In this document: positions 63,295 through 64,000 of the stretch, piece by piece
Layout: each line of letters opens with the position of its first letter
Position numbering within the stretch: the stretch's first letter is position 1
From: an uncultured Pelagibacteraceae bacterium
GTDB lineage: Bacteria; Pseudomonadota; Alphaproteobacteria; Pelagibacterales; Pelagibacteraceae
Length of the DNA stretch: 64,000 nt
NCBI GenBank assembly: GCA_902516435.1
Contig: CABXYF010000004.1
Span: forward strand, 31,544 to 95,543
Direction: 5' to 3'
Notes under the pieces: model-generated
Databases searched by the model: none
The model's input: the letters and a program-made list of their open reading frames with translations, nothing else
What the model was told of the DNA's origin: nothing
Translations under genes and position numbers: made by a program

Positions 63295-64000
63295 AAAATC
63301 AAATTTTAAAATCTTTTTATATAATCTTATCTCTTATTTTATTAATTATAATTTATTTAAGTACTATAGGAATTGAAACAGATAGATTTAATAATAAAAT
63401 CAAAAAAAGAATAAGTCAGGTTAATAATAATTTAGATGTGGATTTAAAAAAAATTAAAATAAAAATTGATCTAATAAATTTCAAAATTTATACAAAAACA
63501 GTAGGTCCAAAATTACTTTTATCTAAGAAGTCATTGCCATTAGAATATGTAAAATCAGAATTTTCAATTAGTTCATTATTAAAAAATGAGATAAGCATTT
63601 CCAATATAGAGGTTAATACAAGTTCAGTATTGCTAAAGGATCTTATTAGTTTTGTTAGACTAACAAGCAATAAAGCAGAGTTATTCTTATTAGAAAAAAT
63701 AGTAAAACAAGGTCATATTATCTTAAATCTAAATTTAAATATAGACCAGGATGGAAACGTTAAAAATGATTATAAAATTAATGGTTTAGTTGAAAATGGA
63801 AATGTTGACCTTTTGAGTCGGGGCAGATTAGAAAAAATAAACTTTAATTTTAATCTTAAAAAAGATGATTATATTTTAAATGAGATCAACTTTAGATTTG
63901 ATAATATAAAATTCAACTCAGAAAAGCTGAAGATAAAAAAGCAAAAAGATATTTTTCTGATCAATGGATCTGTAAATAATAGTCAGTCAAATTTAGATAA
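63291..64000 (+). CDS. AsmA/TamB-like inner-membrane-anchored protein, N-terminal part
   Basis: The frame starts at an ATG that overlaps the prfB stop (ATGA) and runs off the right edge after 236 codons. It has an N-terminal membrane helix (SFYIILSLILLIIIYLSTIGI) and then a lysine- and asparagine-rich stretch with repeated beta-type segments such as NEISISNIEVNTSSVLL and GHIILNLNLNIDQDGNV. This fits the start of the AsmA/YhdP/TamB group, thought to span the periplasm and move lipids between membranes. The family call rests on layout, not on a clear motif, and is tentative. Confidence 0.6.
   Translation, partial: MKNQILKSFYIILSLILLIIIYLSTIGIETDRFNNKIKKRISQVNNNLDVDLKKIKIKIDLINFKIYTKTVGPKLLLSKKSLPLEYVKSEFSISSLLKNEISISNIEVNTSSVLLKDLISFVRLTSNKAELFLLEKIVKQGHIILNLNLNIDQDGNVKNDYKINGLVENGNVDLLSRGRLEKINFNFNLKKDDYILNEINFRFDNIKFNSEKLKIKKQKDIFLINGSVNNSQSNLD

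Noticed and set aside
1..64000. tRNA, rRNA, CRISPR arrays, insertion sequences, attachment sites or a prophage
   Set aside because: All gaps between genes were read and are short; none can hold a tRNA fold or array. No transposase, integrase or phage gene is seen, and no region differs clearly in base use.

Overview
The window looks like a stretch of a streamlined, very AT-rich alphaproteobacterial genome of the SAR11 clade (Pelagibacterales). The reasons are: strongly A/T-biased third codon positions; almost no intergenic DNA (the longest gene-free stretch is about 200 bases, 2049-2248, and it holds a riboswitch); many overlapping or stop/start-fused genes; a tandem glycine riboswitch in front of gcvT, as described for SAR11; a metal-free NAD formate dehydrogenase; and alphaproteobacterial gene orders (lptF-lptG-lptD-surA-pdxA-rsmA, NDUFA12-DUF2155-accC-accB-aroQ). 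No rRNA, tRNA, CRISPR array, insertion sequence, prophage or other obvious mobile DNA was seen. The assignment to SAR11 is inference.

Layout. 1-2048: end of pxpB, pxpC and a DMT-family transporter. 2049-6601: glycine riboswitch and the glycine cleavage genes gcvT-gcvH-gcvP. 6608-11581: a lipid-modification block (flavin amine-oxidase-like protein, DUF1365, CFA-synthase-like methyltransferase, DUF3833 lipoprotein, SDR, TspO) that resembles the envelope part of the singlet-oxygen/photolyase clusters of other proteobacteria but has no sigma factor, ChrR or photolyase here. 11583-18340: DadA-like oxidase, SelO AMPylase, formate dehydrogenase, HPP membrane protein, IscU-like scaffold, mobA, moeA. 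18388-25252: DMT transporter, amidinotransferase and threonine aldolase in one unit, then a 75-residue protein, a PhyH dioxygenase, a MOSC protein, an MFS and another DMT transporter. 25260-35879: a long minus-strand run, rpsF-rpsR-rplI-dnaB-RND exporter-cvpA-purF-HD-gshA-gshB-FkbM. 35967-38556: fabD-fabG-acpP-gmk. 38545-46041: rsmA-pdxA-surA-lptD-lptG-lptF. 46103-54739: pepA, ndk, purN/purM, DUF2066, hda, aspS, a stand-alone NrdJ C-terminal domain, NDUFA12, DUF2155. 54736-64000: accC-accB-aroQ, thiS-thiG, RNase E/G, mrcA, prfB with its programmed +1 frameshift, and the start of an AsmA-like protein.

How the genes work together. Much of the accessory content touches glycine, one-carbon units and glutathione: glycine cleavage under a glycine sensor, threonine aldolase (makes glycine), an arginine:glycine-type amidinotransferase (uses glycine), formate oxidation to CO2, a sarcosine-oxidase-like flavoprotein, gshA/gshB, and 5-oxoprolinase. 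The rest is core growth machinery: ribosome, replication, fatty acid synthesis, LPS export, purine synthesis, translation release.

Points most worth a second look: a probable one-base frameshift in a 10-A run at the 5' end of pepA; an orphan NrdJ TSCPD domain; an HD-domain protein with the MIOX/PhnZ oxygenase ligand pattern; an RNase E without its zinc-link cysteines and with a five-unit 12-bp coding repeat at its C-terminus; loss of fabF-mltG between acpP and gmk; and a terminator whose loop carries a possible promoter for selO.
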